Shown in pieces: positions 7,975 to 14,068 of a DNA stretch of 52,673 nucleotides. The DNA lies in NCBI GenBank assembly GCA_900314745.1, contig OMWK01000015.1, positions 1 to 52,673 of the forward strand. The letters run 5' to 3'. Source of the DNA: an uncultured Eubacteriales bacterium. Its GTDB lineage: Bacteria; Bacillota; Clostridia; Saccharofermentanales; Saccharofermentanaceae. A model generated the notes under the pieces. It was not told the DNA's origin, did no database searches, and saw only the letters and a program-made list of their open reading frames with translations. A program made the translations under genes and the position numbers. Numbering within the stretch: position 1 is the first letter of the stretch; each line of letters opens with the position of its first letter.

Positions 7975-8583
7975 ATGACACCTGAGGAATTCAATGCAAA
8001 GTGGGAAGAATTCGAGTCTGCGTGCAAAGCCTGCAGCAGATGCGGGTTAAGACAGAATGCCACTAATACGGTAATTTACAGAGGCGGAAGAAGAGCGCCG
8101 CTGATGATAGTCGGAGAAGCGCCCGGAGCTAACGAGGACATAGAGGGACGTCCTTTTGTCGGAAGGTCCGGTCAGCTTCTGCAGAGCCTTCTTGCAACCT
8201 ACGGCTTCGGTGACGAGGATTACCACATCTGCAATATATGCAAGTGCAGGCCGCCTCAGAACAGACGTCCTGAGCCTTCAGAGATAACTTCATGTAAGAA
8301 GCTCCTTGCCATGCAGTTCAGACTGGTAAGGCCCAAGGTCATTCTCCTGTGCGGTTCGACGGCGTATGAAGGCTTCTTCGGACAGAAGGTGAAGATGGGT
8401 GATGTAAGGGGCAAGTTCATAGAAAACAACGGATATTACATAATGACTACATATCACCCGGCTTACGCGTTAAGGGACCCGAAGCAGAAGATCCCTATCT
8501 ATGAAGATGTTGGCAAGGTGCGTGCAAAACTCGAAGAATTGGGCGTTCTGCCGCCGCTTGAGAAGATTAATCTGGATACTTGA
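7975..8583 (+). CDS. Family 4 uracil-DNA glycosylase
   Basis: A 202-residue type 4 (Fe-S) uracil-DNA glycosylase that removes uracil from DNA in base excision repair. Visible are GEAPGANEDIEGRPFVGRSGQLL-type motif 1 (given here as GEAPGANEDIEGRPFVG), the C-terminal motif TYHPAYALRD, and the cluster cysteines in CKACSRC and NICKCRPPQNRRP. ATG 7975 is preferred over TTG 7972 because GAGGAAG lies about seven bases upstream. Together with the Smr gene just before it, this suggests a small DNA-maintenance operon. Confidence 0.93.
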   Translation: MTPEEFNAKWEEFESACKACSRCGLRQNATNTVIYRGGRRAPLMIVGEAPGANEDIEGRPFVGRSGQLLQSLLATYGFGDEDYHICNICKCRPPQNRRPEPSEITSCKKLLAMQFRLVRPKVILLCGSTAYEGFFGQKVKMGDVRGKFIENNGYYIMTTYHPAYALRDPKQKIPIYEDVGKVRAKLEELGVLPPLEKINLDT

Positions 8584-8591
8584 AATAGATA

Positions 8592-8620
8592 TTGAAATTT
8601 AATTTCTGATTTGCTATACT
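8592..8620 (+). promoter_or_regulatory. Promoter of tRNA-Gln
   Basis: TTGAAA (8592-8597), 17-base spacer, TATACT (8615-8620) preceded by TGC (extended -10), 24 bases before the tRNA. Confidence 0.8.
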
Positions 8621-8644
8621 CCTTGAGCGTTGAGAAATCAACAT

Positions 8645-8718
8645 TGCCGAATTGTGTAAGGGTAGCACTCCGGTTTCTGGCACCGTCTGTCTGGGTTCGA
8701 ATCCTAGTTCGGCAGCCA
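8645..8718 (+). tRNA. tRNA-Gln (anticodon CTG)
   Basis: The acceptor TGCCGAA pairs with TTCGGCA. The anticodon loop TTCTGGC gives CUG, discriminator G73 fits glutamine, and CCA is encoded. The T-arm is CTGGG-TTCGAAT-CCTAG. The outermost pair of the anticodon stem (27-43) is a C-U mismatch; the other four pairs are normal. Confidence 0.93.
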
Positions 8719-8722
8719 TAAG

Positions 8723-8752
8723 ACCTCTCATCAGATTGATGAGAGGTTTTTT
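8723..8752 (+). terminator. Terminator after tRNA-Gln
   Basis: Ten-bp perfect stem ACCTCTCATC/GATGAGAGGT around a 5-base loop, followed by six T. Confidence 0.93.
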
Positions 8753-8808
8753 GTTACCTTGTAAGATCCGACAGAGGAATAAAGATCGGTTATTGATTGG
8801 AATCTCTA

Positions 8809-8864
8809 TTGACAGGGGAATACTATGGGTTATAATGTAAACAAGTTTATATAAACAAGTTTAC
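8809..8864 (+). promoter_or_regulatory. Consensus promoter with tandem operator for the flavoprotein-TetR operon
   Basis: TTGACA (8809-8814), 16-base spacer, TATAAT (8831-8836). Immediately downstream, 8837-8864 holds two copies of AAACAAGTTTA (8839-8849 and 8853-8863) at a 14-bp period. Each has a partly palindromic AAAC-N2-GTTT core. Placement over the transcription start predicts repression, most simply by the TetR-type regulator encoded at the end of the operon. Confidence 0.75.
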
Positions 8865-8887
8865 ATAATTTGTGTGGAGGCAGATTC

Positions 8888-9394
8888 ATGGTACTGATAG
8901 TCAATACCACAAATGACTTGGACATTACTGAGAAACTACGGACTCTCATTGACCGGAAGGGAGTTCGGGCTGATATCATCGAAGCCGGCAATATGAAGAT
9001 CAGCTACTGCATCGGCTGCAACTACTGCTGGCTTAAGACTCCGGGAGTGTGCTCGATAAAGGATGATTACGAGCAGATCCTTAAGAAGATAATTAAGTCA
9101 GATCAGCTTTGGGTAATCTCCGACACGGCTTTGGGCTTCATCGATCACAAGGGCAAGAATATTTTCGACAGGATTCTTCCCATAGCGACGATGTATCTGA
9201 AGTTCAAAGGGAACCAGATGAGGCACGTTGCCCGTTACAGGAAGAGAACTGACGTTGGGCTCATCGTAACCGGCGAGGCAGATATGGAATACCTTCGAAA
9301 GTGGGCAGTAAGGTGCGCACTTAATTTCGAGAGTGATTCGCTTGGCGTATTTAGCCAGGACCAGACAGAGGAGGCGGCAGCATGCATGTCCTGA
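8888..9394 (+). CDS. NAD(P)H-dependent FMN reductase-like flavoprotein
   Basis: A 168-residue protein of the flavodoxin-like NADPH-dependent FMN reductase superfamily. The segment YCIGCNYCWLKTPGVC followed by DDYEQILKKI is typical of iron-sulfur-flavoprotein-like and related oxidoreductases in anaerobes. The start at 8888 is fixed by GTGGAGG about eight bases upstream; an in-frame ATG at 8870 would include the ribosome site in the protein. It overlaps the next gene by 13 bases. The substrate is unknown; control by a TetR repressor suggests a small-molecule or redox-stress response. Confidence 0.8.
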   Translation: MVLIVNTTNDLDITEKLRTLIDRKGVRADIIEAGNMKISYCIGCNYCWLKTPGVCSIKDDYEQILKKIIKSDQLWVISDTALGFIDHKGKNIFDRILPIATMYLKFKGNQMRHVARYRKRTDVGLIVTGEADMEYLRKWAVRCALNFESDSLGVFSQDQTEEAAACMS

Positions 9395-10035
9395 TAATTA
9401 ACGGCAGCCCGAGAGTGAAGAAGTACAGTAACACGGACAAGATCCTTGCAAAGTTTACGGCAGGATTAAGTTCAAAGGGCAGTACTTACGAGCAGTATGA
9501 GGTGTCAGATAAAAAACAGTGGGACACGATACGCGAGGCGTGGGAAAAGAATGACAACATCCTCATCGCGCTCCCGCTTTATGTTGAGAACATCCCGGGA
9601 CTTCTGCTTGAGTTCCTGTCTACGGTCACACCCAAGGACGGCTCGGCAAAGATCGCTTATATCATACAGGGTGGATTTGCCGAGGGCAGTCAGCTAAGGT
9701 GCGGGGAAGAGTATCTTGTAATGCTTAGCAAGAAGCTCGGCTGCGAATACAGGGGAACACTCGTAAAGGGCGATAACTTCAGCATCAGATTCTTTGAAGG
9801 CGATATGCAGGACAGAGTGACAGGCCCCTATCAGAGAATGGGTGAGATCTACGGTGAGACTGGGGATTTCTTCAGCGAAGAGTGCAGAAAGTTTACGGGT
9901 CCCGAGGTATTCCCGTTACATTTAAGGATCATGTTGAGTATAATCTTCGGGACGGTAGGAAGGATCATGTTCGGGAAGATAGCGAAGGGATGGGGCTGCG
10001 ACAAGCCTTTGAACTATAAACCTTATGGGACGTAA
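9382..10035 (+). CDS. Flavodoxin-like NAD(P)H-dependent oxidoreductase
   Basis: A 217-residue flavoprotein. MHVLIINGSPRVKKYSNTDKI is the FMN-binding first strand and loop (shown by its core IINGSPRVKKYSNT), and ALPLYVENIPGLLLEFL is the family's second conserved block. The C-terminal 60 residues contain a hydrophobic stretch (FPLHLRIMLSIIFGTVGRIM) that could bind the membrane. The gene overlaps both neighbours (13 bases upstream, 11 downstream), so the three genes form a tightly coupled operon. It may work with the preceding flavoprotein as partner or paralogue. Confidence 0.82.
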   Translation: MHVLIINGSPRVKKYSNTDKILAKFTAGLSSKGSTYEQYEVSDKKQWDTIREAWEKNDNILIALPLYVENIPGLLLEFLSTVTPKDGSAKIAYIIQGGFAEGSQLRCGEEYLVMLSKKLGCEYRGTLVKGDNFSIRFFEGDMQDRVTGPYQRMGEIYGETGDFFSEECRKFTGPEVFPLHLRIMLSIIFGTVGRIMFGKIAKGWGCDKPLNYKPYGT

Positions 10036-10633
10036 AGCGAAGATAGACAAACAGATGATACTTGAGGCGGCTTACGAACTGCTCGATGAGGGCGGTATCG
10101 AAGCCGTTGCCATTAAATCTATAGCTGCGAAGCTTAACTGCTCCACTCAGCCTGTATCGTGGCATTTCGGAAGCATGACGGAACTTAAGAAGGCTCTGTA
10201 TTTTTTTGCAGCAGAGAAGTCATTCAGTGAACTGCCGTCAAAGATGGAGAACAAGCCTGCATTTGAGGCATTCTTCATCTCCGGCGTTCATTACCTCTCA
10301 TTAGCCTGCGAGCATCCCAATGTGTTCCGGTTCATTAACATTGACAGTACCGAGAAGACGATTGGAGAACGCATAACCGGTCCGGGCAGTATTTTTGAGA
10401 ATCAGTTTGACAAGGAATCATATGAGATCATCGCCAGAGAATATGATATTCCGGAAGAGAAACTGAGGAGTGCCGTCAGGGACGTCGTAATATACACGCA
10501 CGGTCTTGCTGCCATGATGCTTTTCGATGATTTCAAACTCCCTAAGGAGCAGGCTTTGAAGATGGTCTATAACATGGGTGTGCAGATAATGGGAGCAGTG
10601 GGCATCAAGCCTCCGGAAGAGCCTTTTATCTGA
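10025..10633 (+). CDS. TetR/AcrR-family transcriptional regulator
   Basis: A 202-residue regulator. The N-terminal helix-turn-helix (ILEAAYELLDEGGIEAVAIK, then IAAKLNCSTQPVSWHFGSM) is TetR-like, with a C-terminal ligand-binding region of about 150 residues. STQPVSWHF replaces the more usual VSxxTLYxHF recognition helix. It is the last gene of the operon and probably represses it through the tandem operator at 8837-8864. The inducer is unknown. Confidence 0.85.
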   Translation: MGRKAKIDKQMILEAAYELLDEGGIEAVAIKSIAAKLNCSTQPVSWHFGSMTELKKALYFFAAEKSFSELPSKMENKPAFEAFFISGVHYLSLACEHPNVFRFINIDSTEKTIGERITGPGSIFENQFDKESYEIIAREYDIPEEKLRSAVRDVVIYTHGLAAMMLFDDFKLPKEQALKMVYNMGVQIMGAVGIKPPEEPFI

Positions 10634-10693
10634 CCTGACTCTCATGTTTTATATATATGCACACGCGTAATATCGCTAATTTTTATTAACTAT

Positions 10694-10728
10694 TGCTGTT
10701 TTACAGCAGACTTATCAAATATTAAAAT
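10694..10728 (+). promoter_or_regulatory. Promoter with overlapping palindrome before the fusion gene
   Basis: TTTACA (10700-10705), 17-base spacer, TAAAAT (10723-10728). The -35 lies within the palindrome TGCTGT-TTT-ACAGCA (10694-10708), a plausible operator for an unidentified regulator. Confidence 0.55.
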
Positions 10729-10761
10729 ACCCTCGTAATTTCAATTATAAAGGGGTTTACT

Positions 10762-13290
10762 ATGCTTACTTGCTTTTCGACGCTGGCATGTCCTGATTTC
10801 TCCTGGCAGGATATCTATTCCATGGCCAAGGACTTCAATTTTGACGGTATCGAGATAAGAGGTCTCGGTAACGACATTTTCTCGGTTAAGGCTCCTCCTT
10901 TTAAGGATTCCGAGCTACCTAAGACCATTGCCAAGCTACAGCAGCTAAAGCTCGAGATCCCCTGCCTGTCTTCCGGCGAGCCTGTAAATGATGTTAATAC
11001 GAGAGAGCAGGCCGAAGCAGAGATAATCGCTTATTGCGAACTCGCATCCAAGATCGGTGCGAGATACATAAGAGTTCTCGGTGACCGCAATGCCGCTCCC
11101 GGCAAGGAAGTGGACGATGAGGTGGTCATCGAGAGCATGAAGCAGCTCGTTCCCGTAGCTGAGAAGTACAATGTTACGCTTCTGCTCGAGACTAACGGTG
11201 CTTATGCCGATACAAGAAGGCTTAAGAAGGTGCTCGATGCCATCGGCAGCCATAAGGTCGCAGCTTTGTGGGATATGCATCATCCGTACAGATTCTTCGG
11301 TGAGAGCCCGAAGCAGACGGTAGATATTCTCGGCGAGTACATCAAGCACGTTCATGTTAAGGATTCCGTAATGGAGGACGGCAAGGTTGTCTATAAGCTC
11401 ATGGGCACCGGTGACATGCCTCTTAAGGAGACTTTCGAAGCGCTTGAGGCAATCAACTTTGCAGGCTATGTATCACTCGAGTGGGTCTACAGATGGTCCA
11501 AGGATCTTCTTGATGCAAACATCGTTGTACCTCACTTCGCAGGCTACATGGAGCAGTACAGGGATCACAAGAACAAGGAGTCGCTTCAACAGGACAAGAG
11601 GGGAACAGGTGTATATCCCTGGCCCAAGGAGACTCTGATCGATCTGACATTCCCGGATGTTCTTGATAAGATCTGCGAACTGTTCCCGCATCAGTATGCT
11701 TTCAGATACACAGAGCTTGATTACACAAGAACATATCCCGAGTTCCGTGATGACGTAGATAATCTCGCGAGGGCTTTCCTTGCCATGGGATGTAAGAAGG
11801 GTGACCATATCGCCATCTGGGCTACTAACGTACCTCAGTGGTATCTGACATTCTGGGCTGCAACCAAGATTGGCTGTGTACTGGTTACGGTTAACACAGC
11901 TTATAAGATCCACGAGATCGAGTATCTTTTGAGACAGTCCGATACATGTACTCTTGTCATGATCGATAAGTTCAAGGATTCCGACTACATCCAGATCATC
12001 AACGAGATCTGCCCCGAGCTTAAGACTTCCGAGCCCGGTAAGCTCTCTTCGGCTAGACTTCCTTATCTGAAGAACATCATCACATGTGAATCCCGAGTTG
12101 ACGGATGCTTCCACTGGGATGATCTCCACGAGCTCGCTGACAAGGTTCCCTACAGCGAAGTCGAGAGAATAAGAAGAACTATCGATAAGCACGATGTATG
12201 CAACATGCAGTACACATCGGGAACAACAGGCTTCCCTAAGGGTGTTATGCTTACGCACTACAACGTTGTAAACAATGGTAAGGCTATCGGAGACTGCATG
12301 GATCTTTCCACTGCAGACCGCATGATGATCCAGGTTCCGATGTTCCACTGCTTCGGTATGGTTCTCGCCATGACGGCTTCTGTCACACACGGTGTTACGA
12401 TGTCGCCTATTACAGCTTTCTCACCTCGAAAGGGACTTCACTGCATCAACCAGGAGAAGATCACATGCTTCCACGGCGTTCCTACAATGTTCATCGCAAT
12501 GCTCGGACATGAGAACTTCCCCAAGACAGACTTCTCTCACATGAGAACAGGTATCATGGCAGGTTCTCCTTGTCCAATAAAGACGATGGAAGAAGTTATT
12601 GAGAAGATGCACATGCCTGAGATCGTTATTACATACGGTCAGACGGAGGCATCTCCTGCAACTACGATGAGTAAGACAACAGATACCATCGAGCAGCGTG
12701 TTAATACGGTCGGACCTTCCATCTTCGGTGTTGAGACCAAGATCGTAGACCCTGAGACAGGCGAGGAGTGCCCTGATGGAGTTCCGGGTGAGTTCTGTGC
12801 AAGAGGCTATAACATCATGAAGGGTTACTACAAGATGCCTGAGGCTACAGCAGCAGCCATCGATGAGGACGGCTGGCTCCATTCCGGAGACCTCGCCCTG
12901 AGACGCCCTGAGGACGGTTATTACAAGATCACGGGAAGAATCAAGGACATGATCATCAGAGGAGGAGAGAACATCTATCCTAAGGAGATCGAGGACTTCC
13001 TCTATACACATCCCAAGATTCAGGATGTCCAGGTTATCGGTGTACCTGATGCCGACTACGGTGAGGAGATCATGGCCTGCGTAATCTTAAAGCCAGGTGA
13101 GGAGGCTTCCGAAGACGAGATCAAGGAATATGTTAAGACTCACATGGCTAAGCATAAGGTTCCGAGATATGTCGACTTCGTTGATTCATTCCCGATGAAC
13201 GCCGCAGGTAAGATCCTTAAGTACAAGATGCGTCAGGAGGCAGTCGCAAGACACAATCTTGAGAATGCCAGCAAGATCGTAACCGCTTAA
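10762..13290 (+). CDS. Sugar isomerase-like TIM barrel fused to acyl-CoA synthetase
   Basis: An 842-residue two-domain enzyme. Residues 1-260 are a xylose isomerase-like/AP-endonuclease-2-type TIM barrel with the metal ligands apparently kept (LLETNG, LWDMHHP, HVHVKD, VSLEW). Residues about 285-835 form a complete class I adenylate-forming acyl-CoA synthetase: A3 motif YTSGTTGFPKG at residue 484, A5 YGQTEASPATT, the hinge GRIKDMIIRGGENIYP, and the catalytic lysine in NAAGKILK. No frame break or internal ribosome site separates the halves. The reading frame has its own promoter and terminator. The fusion suggests that one pathway isomerises a sugar-like or hydroxy-acid compound and activates an acid as its CoA ester; substrates are unknown. 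Confidence 0.9.
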   Translation: MLTCFSTLACPDFSWQDIYSMAKDFNFDGIEIRGLGNDIFSVKAPPFKDSELPKTIAKLQQLKLEIPCLSSGEPVNDVNTREQAEAEIIAYCELASKIGARYIRVLGDRNAAPGKEVDDEVVIESMKQLVPVAEKYNVTLLLETNGAYADTRRLKKVLDAIGSHKVAALWDMHHPYRFFGESPKQTVDILGEYIKHVHVKDSVMEDGKVVYKLMGTGDMPLKETFEALEAINFAGYVSLEWVYRWSKDLLDANIVVPHFAGYMEQYRDHKNKESLQQDKRGTGVYPWPKETLIDLTFPDVLDKICELFPHQYAFRYTELDYTRTYPEFRDDVDNLARAFLAMGCKKGDHIAIWATNVPQWYLTFWAATKIGCVLVTVNTAYKIHEIEYLLRQSDTCTLVMIDKFKDSDYIQIINEICPELKTSEPGKLSSARLPYLKNIITCESRVDGCFHWDDLHELADKVPYSEVERIRRTIDKHDVCNMQYTSGTTGFPKGVMLTHYNVVNNGKAIGDCMDLSTADRMMIQVPMFHCFGMVLAMTASVTHGVTMSPITAFSPRKGLHCINQEKITCFHGVPTMFIAMLGHENFPKTDFSHMRTGIMAGSPCPIKTMEEVIEKMHMPEIVITYGQTEASPATTMSKTTDTIEQRVNTVGPSIFGVETKIVDPETGEECPDGVPGEFCARGYNIMKGYYKMPEATAAAIDEDGWLHSGDLALRRPEDGYYKITGRIKDMIIRGGENIYPKEIEDFLYTHPKIQDVQVIGVPDADYGEEIMACVILKPGEEASEDEIKEYVKTHMAKHKVPRYVDFVDSFPMNAAGKILKYKMRQEAVARHNLENASKIVTA

Positions 13291-13314
13291 GATATGATAA
13301 ACACGGATGTTTTC

Positions 13315-13342
13315 AAAAGTTGTCCTTCGGGACAACTTTTTT
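13315..13342 (+). terminator. Terminator after the isomerase/acyl-CoA synthetase gene
   Basis: Eleven-bp perfect stem AAAAGTTGTCC/GGACAACTTTT capped by a TTCG tetraloop, followed by T-run. Confidence 0.95.
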
Positions 13343-13355
13343 ATTAAAATAACTC

Positions 13356-13384
13356 TTGACTTAACGGGTAACTATTTATATACT
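13356..13384 (+). promoter_or_regulatory. Promoter of the CAT and Tyr tRNA pair
   Basis: TTGACT (13356-13361), 17-base spacer, TATACT (13379-13384), 31 bases before the first tRNA. Confidence 0.85.
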
Positions 13385-13415
13385 TATCAAGCGTTTGACG
13401 CGAAGGTGTTGATGT

Positions 13416-13492
13416 GGGCCTTTAGCTCAGTTGGTTAGAGCTCCCGGCTCATAACCGGTAGGTCCCGGGTTCGAGTCCCTGAAGGCCCACCA
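13416..13492 (+). tRNA. tRNA with CAT anticodon (Met, or Ile after lysidine modification)
   Basis: The acceptor GGGCCTT pairs with AAGGCCC, anticodon loop is CTCATAA, discriminator is A and CCA is encoded. The overall form resembles Bacillus tRNA-Ile(CAU) at least as much as elongator tRNA-Met, so identity is left open. Two stem mismatches are present: C27-U43 at the outer anticodon stem and C50-U64 in the T-stem. Confidence 0.85.
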
Positions 13493-13527
13493 CTTTCACC
13501 ACCAGATGCTTTGACAATTTGATACAT

Positions 13528-13612
13528 GGGAAGATTCCCGAGTGGCTAAAGGGAGCAGACTGTAAATCTGCCGTCTACGACTTCGATGGTTCGAATCCAT
13601 CTCTTCCCACCA
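13528..13612 (+). tRNA. tRNA-Tyr (anticodon GTA)
   Basis: A class II tRNA with long variable arm. The acceptor GGGAAGA pairs with TCTTCCC, the anticodon stem-loop is GCAGA-CTGTAAA-TCTGC, and CCA is encoded. The 3' part is repeated at 26795, marking it as the probable integration site of the island to its right. Confidence 0.93.
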
Positions 13613-13644
13613 ATAAGGGTTTGCAGGTAACTGCAGACCCTTTT
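13588..13644 (+). repeat. Left direct repeat (candidate attL): tRNA-Tyr 3' end plus terminator
   Basis: Fifty-seven bases covering the T-arm, acceptor 3' strand, CCA and the terminator hairpin recur at 26795-26851 with two adjacent substitutions just after CCAA. The copy here completes the functional tRNA. Confidence 0.85.
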
Positions 13645-13650
13645 GTTTTG
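13615..13650 (+). terminator. Terminator after tRNA-Tyr
   Basis: Twelve-bp stem AAGGGTTTGCAG/CTGCAGACCCTT (one wobble) with GTAA loop, followed by TTGTTTTG. Confidence 0.9.
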
Positions 13651-13667
13651 TCCAGAAAAACCCGTGA

Positions 13668-13833
13668 TTACTGAGTTTCACGGAATTGCCAGCTAAAAAG
13701 ACAAATCATCAAAACTCTGTATAAACCTGTATAGGTGTTGAGCGTTAATTCGACTTCTGTGTGCCCCATAATGTCCGCTGTAGCCTTTATGTCAGCTCCT
13801 GCTTCTCTCATTCGTGTCGCAATTCGCCTTTTT
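13668..13833 (-). pseudogene. Tyrosine recombinase (integrase) C-terminal remnant
   Basis: The minus strand encodes RIATRMREAGADIKATADIM followed by GHTEVELTLNTYT before a stop at 13668. This matches the C-terminal catalytic part of phage-type integrases (region after the HxLR box, the GH motif, and the nucleophile Tyr in NTY). An in-frame stop at about 13834 cuts it off, and no HTFAT-type segment or upstream domains remain. It lies 24 bases inside the left repeat and points towards the tRNA, as expected for an integrase next to its attachment site. It cannot be catalytically active. Confidence 0.75.
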
Positions 13834-13854
13834 TAGGCAGATATTAAATCAGGG

Positions 13855-13944
13855 TTTCAGGGATCATCCCTGAAGCAAAATTGCATTTGAGCGTTCAAAT
13901 GCGTAGCTTGCTATTCCATGGGACATGGAAAATGTGCGCACATT
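13855..13944. repeat. Cluster of four consecutive palindromes
   Basis: Four different inverted repeats lie side by side: 13856-13874 (TTCAGGGAT-C-ATCCCTGAA), 13883-13902 (GCATTTGA-GCGT-TCAAATGC), 13914-13930 (TTCCATG-GGA-CATGGAA) and 13931-13944 (AATGTGCGCACATT, perfect). No reading frame is seen here. The position between the integrase remnant and the RHS promoter suggests operators or recombination/replication-related sites of the island. Confidence 0.7.
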
Positions 13945-14007
13945 GTTTATAGAAAGGAATGATGATTTTGATATAAATCGTTTGGCTTTTCATCATGTAA
14001 ATTCTTC

Positions 14008-14036
14008 TTGACAGTTATAACTACCCCTTTTATATT
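14008..14036 (+). promoter_or_regulatory. Promoter of the RHS-type toxin gene
   Basis: TTGACA (14008-14013), 17-base spacer, TATATT (14031-14036), followed by a 32-base leader with ribosome site GCAGGAGAG. Confidence 0.8.
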
Positions 14037-14068
14037 TTAGTTTAGTAAAGAAGTGGCAGGAGAGTGTT

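Noticed and set aside
11473..12390. Minus-strand 305-codon frame
   Set aside because: It lies antisense to the well-supported acyl-CoA synthetase domain and shows no family motif.
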